Source of the DNA: Schistosoma mansoni
Lineage: Eukaryota > Platyhelminthes > Trematoda > Strigeidida > Schistosomatidae
Assembly: GCF_000237925.1 (NCBI RefSeq)
Contig: NC_031495.1
Span: 40,452,210 to 40,516,209 of the forward strand
Reading direction: 5' to 3'
DNA: 64,000 nucleotides
Part shown: positions 33,590 through 48,500 of the stretch, in pieces
Layout: every line of letters begins with the position of its first letter
How positions within the stretch are numbered: position 1 is the first letter of the stretch
The notes under the pieces: model-generated
The model's database searches: none
What the model saw: the letters and a program-made list of their open reading frames with translations, nothing else
Told to the model about the DNA's origin: nothing
Made by a program: the position numbers and the translations under genes

Positions 33590-36500
33590 CAGGCACAGTC
33601 AAACATTTTATTAGTTTATAAATCATATAACCGGCAATTACCCGCTAATTGCTCAAATGCAGAAAAATTTGATAAATGTTCCTTAGTAAATAATAACAAC
33701 GGAATTATACAATGTTTCCTCTTTAGTAACTGATAGTTAACATAGCACACCTTAATGTTGTTTTTACTCTCATAAAACGATTAAATTGTAAGTTCAAAAG
33801 ATGTTTAACCTTTATAAGATTAAATACAATAAATAAAAACTTCGTGGTGAAAAACATTTGAGCCTTTTTTAAAAATGAAGCTTTGACGAAATTTATAATT
33901 GTCAACAAAATTAAGTTAATATAATTATTCAAATCAGATTTACTTGGTTTTCCTGAATCAATTTTTCTAACATTCTTAAACGTTTTAAATTAATTTTAAA
34001 ATCAGGATTATTGGCAGCAATAAGTTCACTTTCAAGTTCCGGTATAACAGCTCCAGTCATCCAACCATATGTACTGGCCACATCCTAATAAAATAACAAC
34101 ATAATTGATTTAAATGTATGCTTTTATGGAGTAATACATTGTTTGCCAGAAAATAAAATTTTACTTCATTTTTACCACTGAATTATTCGTTCTACGATCG
34201 AGGTTAGTAAAGATTAATTGAAGATAAAAACTACAAACGCAAACATGAATAACATTATTTATTGTATGACTTCATCTGATATGAAGCTGAAATTAGGTAC
34301 TGGTCCATAATTGGAAATCATGTAAGAGCAAATTTAATTTAGACTACACTTCCATAGAAAAAAGGTAGCATAATAAGAAGACAAAGTTGATCTAGAGAAA
34401 ATGTTATGTTCTTGAGCGAGGCATTACGAATAAATCAGGATCATGAACTTACCTTTCAAGGGAATTTACATAAATATAGGGAGAAGTCAAATCAATTAAC
34501 AATGATGGGTAAAAATATAAACGAGCGCAAGAGATAGTATAAAAATAAAAAAACAGAAATATCGAATATTGGTGTCAGACTTGACATTAAACAATGGTTA
34601 AGGATAATCACGGGAAGTTCGATGAGAGTACAAACTGCTGTTTCGAAACATAAAAGAAGAATGAATTTTCTAATAAATAGAACTTCTAGAAACTGAATAA
34701 AAACTTCTTGGCAAGTTTTATTTAGGTATTGAAATCTGTTTTTAGATTAATCCTATATTTTGTTACAGTTATATACTTTATCGATGGAGGATAATGGTTG
34801 TAAATACTCTGGACGTATTTGAGTTCTCATCCATTCCACCACATATATTTCACCACTCTTAACTGTATAGCTAGACTACTCTATTGTTCATAGATTATAC
34901 ACATACGTTAACTGGTAAATCCGATGTGATATATGACGCAATCATTCACTCAACATTAAAGATTAAATAAAATCATTCTTTGCGCGCCGACAAACCTGGC
35001 CATTTCTAGTTTCCGCCTAAAAATTGTCGGATTTGGCTCCCTTTAGTAGAGTAATGTGAACACTTTTCTTTGCGATGGATTGGAGAAAGATTTTAAATTT
35101 CTACATGGACCTGAAAAAACTATTTGTTTATCAGTCATCGGTTAGACGTATACTATACGTGTATTTTTATGGCAGATAAAGTCCATGGAATAGATACCTC
35201 AGTGTGGTATACGAAAACGAAAATCTGATAAATATGTGAAAACTCAGGTCATTCAGAGTTAATCCAAGCCTGATCTATATCCCTCACAACCCGGTTATTA
35301 GTTTCTGTAGTACCACAGTAAAAATTCAAGCCCACAGAGTTGAAGAGCTATCATAAATAAAGTGATACAATGAATAAATAAAAGCACTGAATACAGTGTA
35401 ATACTGTAGGCTACAAAAAAGTGAACATTACACTGCTAAATGTAATAATAATTATGAAGGATTACAAATTTTTGGAAAAAAAATTTTGTTATTTATATGC
35501 TCACTTTAATTTATCATTAGTGGATAAGCTATGATACTATATACATTCAAGTTAATAGGAGAGTTTTGCGAACTACTGTAAGAAAAAACTTTAGACAATT
35601 TTATGATAATTAATTATTTATTTAAGCAGATAAAAAAAGAAATCGATTTAAATTCACAAGTAAAGTGGCATTTTCAGCGATATTTGATGATAGCTGTAAT
35701 GTTTTGAAACACATTGATTTGACAAGATTATATGTAACTTAGGCTAAATAATGATTTCTGTTATTATTAAGGATGTTTACTAAGACTGAGAAATACTTCT
35801 GCCTGCCACTTATTGTGACGGAATGAGACTACTTTGTTGACAAAAAGAAGAAAACATGACTGAAGAATCAAACTGATTTATTCACCAGCCACTAATTAAA
35901 CGATATCCGGAATAGTGGTAAAAATGAATTATATACCATTTTTAATGTTTGATTATTCAATCATCAAATGTGTATGAACAATTTTACAGAATCAATAAAT
36001 GAGCTGAATTAACCGAGAAATATAATTCCTCACGACATCATATGTATTTGTCTCTTTCCTAACAAGAACACTATAAGTTTATAATAAGTTTAGAAAAACA
36101 AATAAAAAAGCATACATAAAAATTACAACTGATTGAATATTGAAAAAAATTGATAATAGGTTGTTCTGAAACTGGTAAAATAACGCAAGTTACCTTATAG
36201 ATACGATTAAGTTAATCCTGACTATTTATTATATAAGAGCAAAAAATGAGGATAAATTATTTTAATAGAAGGAACTCATACACTAATTAAACTTGATATA
36301 GGAAAGGTTATTAATATGAAATATAAATTATATACAGAATACAGAAGTAAAAATGATATCATTTGATAAAATAGTATAAGCATAGATCTGTTAGTCTAAC
36401 ATTGATCAGTTTATGATTTCAAAAAAAACCCGGCAATCTCCACACCTCTATGCTGATAATTATTGTGTCCTCACTGGTACCTAGATTCGAGAGTTAATTC

Positions 36501-39500
36501 TCAGAGTTCTAGTGAGAAGACATGACCAGTGGAGTTCAACTGTATTGAGCGTGGGGCAGTTATCCACCAAAGACAATGGAAGATGATAGCGTGATTTCGC
36601 GGATTAGTTGAAGTTAGACAATAACACCTTTGGATGTCAGCTCAGTGGTCTAGAGGTCAGGCGTTTGCGCTAAACCGCAGATCCTGGGTTCAAGTCCCAC
36701 CGCATGCGGGGTCACGAGTGTGCACTGCTGTGAAGTCTCATAATAAGACGAAGCAGCTGTCTAGTGCTTTTAGGTTTTAAAGGGCGGTATAACACTGATC
36801 AGCAAATGATCTGAATAAAAACTCAACAATCTTCACAACCCTATAATAATTTTTTTGAACTCTTATTTAATTTGTGTATAAAATGCTTTGACAAGTGAAT
36901 GTGTGACCAGGTTGGTCAAAATGTATAGCGCGAATAAAGCACACTGCAGATCAATTCCGCTTCACATCGTTCTCTCAAAATTTAAGTAATAAAATTAAGA
37001 AGTATTCGATCTTATAGTTTGTAAACGTGTATTGTGGAATGAGGTCATGTGAAAATTTAACATATCATAATATACAATACATTATTGACACTAACTATAA
37101 AAGTGATGGATTAATTAATGAACAAATAATTGTTTAGTCTAAAGTATACAATAATAATTTCGTCATTCCATCATAATTAATACATAAATAAATAGAATTA
37201 CAATATTATTCTGCATACAAAGTTGATTAAATTAACTCGATTAATTTCAACAAATCTTACTGCAAGATCAGCATAGACATGATCTCCGAAATATAATATA
37301 CTAGCTGAAGACCAACCTGTAAGTTTTATCATCTCTTCTAAACAACCCTAGAAAAATAGGAATACAAGTATTAAAATTAAATCTTAGATAGAACTTGAAG
37401 GTAAAAATAGTTTCGTTAGACTCAACAAATCAAAATGACTTGAATCATTTATTTAATATCCCGCCACCTTGGAGTACTCAGTTGTAGTGAAATTAAAGTA
37501 TAGTTGGTCATTGAGCATGGACAAAAAGACGCAACCCACTGACTAGGAAATGTGATTTCCTCTCCTCATTCATTTCTACTCCAGAGTAACTAAGAATGAT
37601 TGTTTGTAGTTGTGTTGGGTAAAGTATTATCTGGTTCTCTACTCTGCGTCGTGAATCCTGGATTTGATATAACGTGACTAGTCTCATTAACGTATTACCG
37701 TAGAATACATGAGAGAAAAATATTTTAAACAATCCTTTATATCATATTAAAAGACAATTCATTGTTTCGTATTAGCTAAAAGTAAACCACTTATCAAACA
37801 ATTTTCACATTTTTAAGCTTGGAAACCAAACACGTTTTACACTTGTTTATAAACCTTTATCTACAAATTCCAGTTCAGGATCTGTGGAAGAAAGAAATAA
37901 GGGATGAAGTGATTCGAAACCACTCTAATCATAAACTGTTAATCATATACTTACAATCTCATTACGAGTTAACAGGAGATTGATACAAGCTGTCGTATGA
38001 CCCTTTTACGACATTTCCATGTTTTATTGAAACCTTATCGACTAGATTATATGCAGGGATGTCTATATCAATTTGCCTAAATTCTTCTTTGCCTACTTTC
38101 TAAAATGTCTCCTAGTTGATTATTCACTGTTAAATTTGATTGTATTTTGATTGTGTTGGCCTTGTGTGTCTGTTATCTATACTTGATAAGTCTTTTCGAT
38201 TGAACGCTACTTTGTTATATCGGGTCACCTCTGATTATTATGTCCCAATCGCTTATCACTTATACTCAAAAACGAGGAACCACTGCAATCCGTATTACGC
38301 GAAAGTAAGAACAAAAAGACTGGTACAAGTGAAGATTTATCAACCCCAAAACATGACGACGACTCTAGTCGAAAATACGCTCATATAATGATTTATATAT
38401 TGATCATAATGAGTAAATCAATCTAACTTTGACTTTTCTTCCCGTCATATCAATACTCTAATTTTTTTAAATTTATAATTGATATATTATTCACCTTAAT
38501 AAATACTAAATCACCCTTTTTTCCACTGAGTAGGCTTTTTCTGTCTCTCATGCGAGCATCTATTCAATTTCCTTATTCACTCGTTCAATTTGTCTGCTTA
38601 CACGAATGTCTGAAGTATGCATGTCCTAAATGCAACTCGTATTCGACCCTTTCTTTCTAGGTTTTATTAACATAACTGGTCGACAGAAGATATTCAAAGT
38701 TGAACAGGTTATATATTTCATTTGCATCAATATCGCTCAATCATAATGAAGTTAATAATAGGTACGAAGTAGCCAGTTAAACGTCGTTCCTTGGAATATT
38801 ATTACAGTGGGCTTTTACATAGATCCTTTGATACGTTATTAATAACAAGGGATTCAAGGTTAACAGGTGTACAGCTATAAAACAATTTCGAAAAGGGATC
38901 TAATGAAATCTCCCTTTACAAACCTGATGTGAATTATTTGACTAATTGAAACGCAAGCAATATCATAATCGAGAGGAGCCTGACACATATCTGTAGTGTT
39001 GTGTTTATTGGACGTTGAATAATCTTAGGTGTGTATCTTGCAAAATTTATTTGACACAAAATACATAAAACAAAATCACATGGAAATCATTATAGATACC
39101 TAAATATTGATCAGCGTTGATCATTTGAACGATAATGACCAATTATTTAATGTAAAAGTATAAATGTGATCATTTTTTTAACACTCATGACAGTGTAATA
39201 TTGTAAAATGAGATAAAGTATGATAAAATTAAGGAAGTTAAGATAACAGAAATAAAGATTTACTTCGCATTCGATTTAAATATTGTATTCTGTTCAGTAT
39301 AAACCGACAAATTTGATCAACATTGATTATTATTTGACAAAGACACATCAGGGTCTGTCTAAAATTTTCGACCGCTATTTTTCCAAACGTGAACTTATTG
39401 CTATAAAACTCCTATTAACTGCATGTACTTAAGTGTTACCATTACATCTTTATAATCACTTAACATATTGTATGTCGAGAAACATTTGCTGAAATCATAC

Positions 39501-42500
39501 CCAGGGAAATGAATATTCAGAATCTTATTATTATTGTCATTATGGTGAAAATATTACACAAGTAATCAAAGACATACTCCTTCATATATTTGACCTCGTT
39601 TAAATGTTTGAACTGCTTCCCAATCTTTGAAAGTTCCACTGATATCAGTACGTCGAAATTGCCTACAAAATGTTGAAAAATAACCTAAAAGTCATGGAAT
39701 TGAAGATATGACATAATATTTATAGGATGTTGAATTACGAAATGAAAAAGCTCAGCGATATGTGTTTATGTATCAATCAATAGAATTTGTTTCCCAAAAA
39801 TAATGCACATTAATGTGAGGAATACTATGACAAATAACCAGGTACCACTTCACAGATACGATAGGATCTAAAGTTAGATGATGATTACAGAGGGAATTTT
39901 CCTTCCAAAGTTAACCGGTGTATGTTTTCAATTATAGATATTTATATATGGTTAATATATATATTTATGTATTCTCAGTTGAAAGACAATATCATATTAC
40001 ACATTACCAATCCTGAAGAATTAGTTCATTCATAAGTACAAATATACTATTGTCGGAATGATTACAATTTTAATGTGAACATTTCAAATTTTATTGATTA
40101 CAGCATGTTAATGTTAAATAATAATATCATTAAGGCATACTTACACTGTTCTCAGTTAATGAGAGGCCTTTAAATAGAATGAATTGCTGTTATTCAGTAA
40201 ATTATGTTTGTTTATATTAATCACGATCAATTAATTTCAGTTTGTATAAAAATAACAATGTAAAGAAAACAAGCTTTATTTGAAAAGTATTGAAATTAGA
40301 AAGTGAAAAGTTTTACCGATATTTTTGACTTGAATTGTTCAATTATTTAATCGATTGAGAAAAATAAATAATTGAAATTAGATACCACTTATGTCTAAAC
40401 TATATGCTAAGCCAGAGACAAAAGCGAATGAGTTATAATGAGCTTGAATTGTAAGTATTGTTATTGTTCTATCTAACTGGGTTTCTTTTATTCTATACAA
40501 CAGACAGATTTTTTTCCAAAGAAATGCACAGGTTTTCATCATAACTTTGTCCTCCGATCTTTTGTTTTACAGTTCGCTTGAAACTTTTAGAAATTTTGAT
40601 CAAGAACTGTAGAAATTTTCGCGTTCTATTGTATTTAATCACTGAACGAGAATAAGCATTGATCAACCCTCATCTCATTTTGGAAATTTCACAGACAGTC
40701 CGTTATCAGACTTCTAAACTAGGATTCAAATGTATTGTATTGAGATCAAAACAAAACTCAAAAAATTGTTGATCGTGAATTTAGCTGATAATTCCATTTA
40801 ACCGGATTAGGAGTTTAAGGGAAATGCAGTAGACAGTTCTTCACCATAATCTCAAATAGTTTTGAGTTATGCAACTCCAAATTACTGTGGAAGAATAATT
40901 ATAAGTTCTTATGTTAAGATTAACACAAAAGAGTTCGTTTGTTTTGTAGTATCCGACTGCAAATCCCTATTTCAAGAATACGTTCTCACCTGTGGCCCGG
41001 TCCGGTTACCTACAGGCGCCTCCTAACATCTGGATAAGCCAACTTGACAGAGGAATAATATTAAGAGTGTAGTAAGTTGCATTTGTCGAACGTAAACGCT
41101 TATAACGGATGGGTATTACTACATTTTTATCATGATTATTGGGATGAATATGTGGGCTCTAATCTTGAGGGGAGGGTAGTTTCAGTTAGTTAAAAAAGAT
41201 CACTTATCCTTCTGCCTAAAAGATTACATTGAGTGGTCTGGTAAGGCATCTGCATTTCACAGCTTTGTCATTTGTTTTATCGTGAGAAAATATATATATA
41301 TACTTTAAGGTGGTACCAATCAGATCTTTTCTACTCAATTTACAGGGTTGGTATTTCTAATCTAATTTTCAATACGGTCAACATATCAGTAGGTCCCATG
41401 ATATAGTTATTACCGATTTTCTCGTCTTTAATCAATAAATCAAATGTATTAGCATATATTTAACCGTGAATTACATTAGTTTTACTGTTAATGACGAACC
41501 TAGATTACAGTCACGATTGTTCATGCAAGACAAGTTGCCATTGATGAATCTTGATAGTGATTAGCCTATTAACAATCGATTCACACTAGATTGAATCTCT
41601 GGGTTTCAATACAGAGAAATTGATTATCAGAGAAGGTAATTTGTGTTTGTTCAACAAAATTTATTTACATAATAATCAGGAAATATGGAATAATTAAAAC
41701 AATTTTTCACAGCAAATTTAACTACTTAAATATTAAAAAGAGTATAATTTTGTCTAATAAAACAGCGACAACTAACTAGAAATAAGGTTTTCAAAATTAG
41801 AGGATTTTGAGAGAACATCAGCTTAGCAAACGTTATACGGATAAGTAAATGACTACATGATGTATACTTGAAATAAAGTTTAAAGTGACACTAAATAAGG
41901 CACATGAACAAATCATTAGGAGCAATAATGCAGGCTACATTGAAACATTTAACAAAATAAGAACCCTACGTAAATTTGTAATTACAACTAAGAGGTCTTA
42001 ACTAGAAACAATAAGACCATATTAAGAATAACTGACGCAACTTTAGAAACATCTAAAGTATAATGAGTGAATGGAGTTGATGTGAAAAATATTTAGTACA
42101 CTTCCAGCGATCCCATCACATAAAACAGTACTTTTGAAATTTGTTTACATTGAGATTCCAAGGAGAAGATAAATACATTTGGTTAATAAGTCCCTGATTC
42201 TATTACAAGGATTAGTAAGCATTACAAGAGTAAGGTATACTAACGATGGTGATGGAGTAAAATTACTTATTAGAAACCTAATTGGACGAAATACAGCAAC
42301 GAAGTAATATAAACAATACAATTAGATACATATGAATAAAAGAAAATGTGAGACTAACCCCAGTGGTGATTTAAAGAACGATGGTTTATTGGCTCTAGAA
42401 ATAATCACGTCAAACAATTCTTGCCAGTCGTTTCCAACCAAAAATTTTAAACCCTTGTCTCTTTATTTATGAATTATGAAAGTAGGATAAATTAGTGAGT

Positions 42501-45500
42501 GAATAAAACAAAGAAACGTAAATACAGTCGGAAAAAAACATTCTAACATTCTAACACAGTATAAAAACAATAATAAAGCAATTTGATTATAAAAACAGGT
42601 TAGTGTACATAGTTATGGGCCAGATATTCAGCGTGGAGGTTTGTTTTACTATCCGACTGCTTAAACTGAAGTAGATGAAACGGGATAGAAACATGTCGGG
42701 GCGTACGTTCACTTACTATGCTCACATCAGGGTCTATAATTTGACGGATCAAACTTAATCTAAGCTACAGCTGCCGTGTGGTTTCCTTAGATGAATGAAA
42801 AAAAGTGATATGCCAATGAGAACCAAAATCATAAAGAGCTAGGTGAATATAACCATGGGGATAAGATAATTATTTATATTGTTAGTTAAACGTACTGTTT
42901 ATATGAAATTCCTTCTTTTGAGAAGAAACAGGAAACATGTTGTTCAGTACTAATAAAATTATTATTCGCTCAATAATAACGTTTCTAATTAATCGTGTTG
43001 CTAGTAATCATATCTAGAAATTCAATAGGCTTACTATGGAATATTTTTTAATATACAATAAAGTGATTACTAGTATATTATGTATTCAGAAAAGTGATTT
43101 CTCTGCGAAAAATGTAATCAAGTCGTACTCATCATGGAAAGAAACAACTGCTTGAGACTTTTACAGAAATATTCGATAAGAAATCATAGATGTTCACTAG
43201 CTACAAAACGAAAACTGAGGTTAGAGCTATAGATAGTGGTTAGTACAAAATATTTAGTAATACGAGGCTTTTAGTGATGTTGTCTACACTGAGTTAAATA
43301 ATAAAATCCCCAACGTTTTACTGACATTTTAAACGGAAATTTTAACTCCAACTTCAAATAAAGGCGAGCTGTTGTTAAACTATTCTCTACTGATAAACTT
43401 GTTTATAATGTATTACTTCCACAGGATTCTTACCTTATTATGCGTCTTTAGATTCTCATAGTGCTTCACTAGGTTGACTTCTTACCATACGACTAATTAA
43501 CCTTGCACGTACACGTTAATAGATTCAATACATATTGATTAGTTAGTACATTTTGAAAGCTTGAGATAGTACAATTGATAAATGAACGAATGGCTGTTTA
43601 TAGAGATATTTTTTGGATAATTTTATTCCATTGGTTTTAAACGATGTAGACTTACATGTAAGCAGCTGAACTGTTTGAAATAACAAATAATTTCTTATTA
43701 TTTTCTACTAAGCGATGTAAAAATGTAGATAATTGAGGCGCCTTCGCAATATACCTTTCTGTAAAGTTAAAATGAATCATATTCTCAATGGGTTGGATAC
43801 GTACGTTAAATTAAAAATTAGTTTTCTTAAAAGTAGGCATTAATTAAATAGTAGTCTTTTAACATGATGGGGATCTTTAAACAATTAATGGAATAATCGA
43901 TGAAAGTTATGATATAATGAACGCACCTATCTATTCTGAAGCTTCTCATTAGTACGTTACTTTTCACAGTTTGACGTCAATACTTATTATTGTTAATGAT
44001 ATTGGAAAACTTGTTAGAATTCATCAAGTACTATCTGAATTTAAGAAATTTTAGAGATTTAATTTCCATAACAACAAAGCTTTCAGATTCTATCTCAAAG
44101 GTAGATCATCAACAACGTACAAATATAAACCTTATAAGTCAGGAAAAAACATAACTGCCTTAATTTTTAGGTACTGCTGAAAACCAAAGTGGATGATGAT
44201 CGATCAGACCTCTCAAAACTACGAAGTTGGATTAAAACTATTATTGATAATTTATCGAACAAAAAAATAAGACACACATGCAATTTAGAGATAGACTGTA
44301 TTAAGTTACCTGGATCAGACATTACGGTTTGACCTAGAAGGCCAGATTTGTGAACTCTTGCAACAGCTGTCTAAAAGATAAGTATACATGGGATGTATTT
44401 GTTACTATTATCATGTACATTTTAAATAAATAAATGGATAGTGTAGTAAGCGGAGAATAATGTGCACAAGGCAATAGTAAACTGCAAATATGATCAAAAC
44501 ATACAAAACACATGATTGAATTGAAATTAAACAGACGAAATTGTTTTTGATTTATTCCTTTGGTTGGCAAATTTGTCCTAGAACAGAATACGATGATTTT
44601 TAACTTAACAATGAAACCTTTCTCTACTGAAAATTTCGATCATAGGACTACATGTCCTGAGCAATTTAATTCCAATCATTTGTTACTTTTTCAGGTTTTC
44701 AACATAGTATGGTAAGAATTACGCAACAATTTATTGGTATTTAAAGGAGAAAGAGTAAATTTGGTAATAACGATTAATGTACACATCAGCTGGAAGTTAA
44801 GTATCTGTTCTACGGAGCATAATATATGACAGTAGCAATTCGACATACGTACGACAATAAAGGATTCAGACTATTTGTTGAGAAGGATGTACGTCTGAAA
44901 AATCTTAATACTTAAGTACTATGCACATACGAAGTGATGGTGCACATAACATAATAATGACATTTTAGAACAGAATTAAATTAACAATAAATATAAAATA
45001 TGACAGTGAACCTGGAAAATGCTATATTTGTATATACACGTAAATCGGTCACAACATGTTGAAGCTACTCTGTTAAAGGCCTACAATCAGTTACTGAATT
45101 AATTTATAAGTGAGTAGTATGACTTTTATTTCATATATCACATGTTCAACGCATACTTTACAATAAAATCAAGAAATACTGACCTAATATTCTGTATATT
45201 TGTTTACTGACAGGTATGTTTATTATAGAGTGGCTACAAATATCAATTAGAAAATGAGACTTCGTCAGCCACTAGGTCGAAATAACTAGTACAAATATCC
45301 ATGTGAATGAGCGACTCATTTTCTCAATTAATTGTCGAATTAGACTAAAATGAAGACTAGCTCTGATGTAATGTTTTGCATTTGACAGGTAGAAAATACA
45401 GGCTTGATATTAATATTTAAGGCATTCAAAAGAAATAAATTTTGTTAACATTATGAAATTGTTAAAAGATTTTCGATTGTTTTAACTTCTACATTATAAA

Positions 45501-48500
45501 AAAAGGTTGATATATATAGGTGACAATAATAATGATAACAATACAATAAAACTTCTGCATGTTACTGAATTATTGAAGAACACTTACAGAAACATCCTGA
45601 TAAACATAAACAGGCTTATAATCTATTCCATGTCGATCGAAAAACTATAAATGAGAAAAAAAATTATTTTGTTGATTGAAAGCAAAGTGTTGTCAAAAAA
45701 AATAATTGTAGCCGTAAATAAATAGTATTAATTGAAGAACATTATGCGTGAAACTTATATTTGAAATAATCCCAACGATTGAAATCTAAATATTTCTAAC
45801 GTTTCGTCCAGCAAACTGTTCTGGGATTCTTCAGCGTAATCATCAAAATTATAAAAAAATATGTAGCGTTTAACAATCAAATCAAATATTTGCTGTGCTA
45901 ATCCAATCATATTTAGATGTTGAGTTTGGTAAATAAGATGAGTCGTTTAAATTCGAATCATGTGAAAAGTTCACAATGTGAAAATGAATAAATTGTGTGT
46001 GTGTATATATAATAATAATAATAATATATATTCTGAAAATAATATTTACAGAATTCACACCAGTTTACAGGCATGATCAGATTGTTATAAATGTTATATA
46101 TGTTATATATGTAAGATTGAGTTATTAATAGTCGATATCAGGTGTTAAATTTGCTTTTATATGAAGGAAAAATAAAAGTGCAAGCTGAAGGTTGAAAAAG
46201 TCCAGACAAGTTAGCTAGACGAAACGTTGGAATTATTTAAACTTCAATCACTGAGATTACTTCAAATATAATTTTCATATATAATGACTTCTCTATACTC
46301 GGTGCGCAATTTTTGTCAACCTATTCGTTCTAATATTGACGAATATTCAAATAGATGACGAAAAACGTTCTCGTTTTGGGGTTTCGAGTAACTCGAAGTT
46401 CTTGTTTCAATTAAGATATCAACATATAATTTAATTGAAGAAGTGTGTATTGTACAGAAGTCTTAATTCACTCGAATGTCAATACTAACTTAGCTGATAT
46501 CAATTAGTGAAAGAAGTTATCCTTAAGAAAATGTAAAAAAGATTTCAACGAAAAAAAAGGCAACCAAAAACTTGTTGAATAATTATAATTATGAAGTGTG
46601 TGTTTTCATCAAGTTTCCATGAAAAGAATAACTGAACGATTTTTCATAGTTGAAAGCGTGAGTCAATTGAAGCTAGACCANNNNNNNNNNNNNNNNNNNN
46701 NNNNNNNNNNNNNNNNNNNNNNNNNNNNNNNNNNNNNNNNNNNNNNNNNNNNNNNNNNNNNNNNNNNNNNNNNNNNNNNNNNNNNNNNNNNNNNNNNNNN
46801 NNNNNNNNNNNNNNNNNNNNNNNNNNNNNNNNNNNNNNNNNNNNNNNNNNNNNNNNNNNNNNNNNNNNNNNNNNNNNNNNTTCAATTGACTCACGCTTTC
46901 AACTATGAAAATACTAAATCTCCACAAAACCCCTTCTGAAAGATTTTTGTTTAGGCAGTTTATTATAATATTTCAATAATCATAAAAAAATTGTTTAATA
47001 GATCAGAATGTTAATTAAACTTAATAATAAATACACCAGGCCTTTGATCAATACTGAATGTGTAGAAGTAATATTTGAAATGCTGAAAAACAAATAATCC
47101 TGTATCTATTTTAAACAAAATCCCCTAATGATAAAAGTGAATCCAAGATTTTATTAGCTACTGAGATTTGTAATTGGGGCCAGAAACATAAAAGTGACCG
47201 GTTTAAAACTACATAAGATCTCGATTTTACAGAAATTTCAACTTTCTAGTCAGATTTTATTCTGAGAACCGATGTTTTTTGACTCCTGGTTTTATTTTAT
47301 CTATTTCCTGTCAGAATCGATTCCAAGTTAGCTCTAAGTTGTCATATATCATTCAAGTTAATGAGCTCCTGTCAGAAGTACTGTTTCTACTAGATTGATT
47401 ATTTTTAATTTCCAAGTAGTTTTGTCTATTCAGTTACTGTTGAAATAATTAATATGTACTTTATAAAACTGATGAGTTGACTATACTTTGCAAACGGAAA
47501 AAAATCTACCTGAATGACTTTTGTTCCATCCAAGTTGATCAAGTGATCAGTTTCCGCCAAATCTGGTGGTGTCTACAAAACTTTTTCGAGTTACCCAAGG
47601 TTTTTATGGGATTCGGTTTTAGGCAATAAAGCTCCCTTTTCGTTCAAAGAGCTGGTTTGGAAGCTTGCATATCAATGGAAGAATCGCAAGATCTAACACT
47701 TTAACATTTTTTAGTACCACAGTATCTTTGATTTTTAATAACTTAAAACGTACAGCACAATTTGAAAGGCAAAAATAATCATACATTTTGATGGTATGGT
47801 ATCTTTCAGATATTTGCGACAGATTCTTTACGGTATCACAGATACACTGAAGTAATCACTCATTCAGTTGGACCTTCATTTGCAATTTTTCGTTCCTATT
47901 CTCAATTATTTTATTTATAAAGTCCTTAAGATTATCATTTATTATCAATGTAGATACAACCGAATCCAACTAGGTCTTTTTATGTTTGAATTCTGTGATG
48001 AGATGTTGAAATCTGTTTATCACGGTCTTAGCAATTGTCACCTATGCTGATAGGGATTTGGTGACCTGTCTATTGAGTATTTTTCAGAATCCGGGTTTTC
48101 GGGATATATCAGTTCTGGAATAATTATTGCATCCTCTTTCAAATGAACAGTCAAGAAATCCTAGTTTGTGGTCACCAGATTCCATATCTAGTGAACTTGA
48201 TTCCATCTAACATATTGTTAAAATCATCAAAAAGTTTATCTAATCCATCTCGTTTTGCAATAACAAAGGTATTGTCAAAGTACATTAACCAGATTTTAGG
48301 TGAAAAGAACATTGCGAGATTACATTTGTTTTCGACGAGTTCATGACCAAATTAGTACCAAATAGGAAAACAGATGATTTTATAGCTACACCTTCTGTGT
48401 CTCTATAATCCCAAGGTTTTATAATCTCAGAGTGCAACTTTAAGTCAGTGTCAGGTTCTAATAAATAATGCCCAATTCCTTCTGAAAAAGGAGATTGGTA

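Noticed and set aside
36631-36706. tRNA gene
   Set aside because: A- and B-box-like sequences are present, but the acceptor arms do not pair and the downstream hammerhead and tail show a tRNA-derived SINE.
46598-46939. Open frames across the assembly gap
   Set aside because: They consist mainly of unknown residues from the N run and have no meaning.
47468-47500. Hammerhead core-like CTGATGAG...GAAA
   Set aside because: The intervening sequence does not form a proper stem II and no outer stems are seen.
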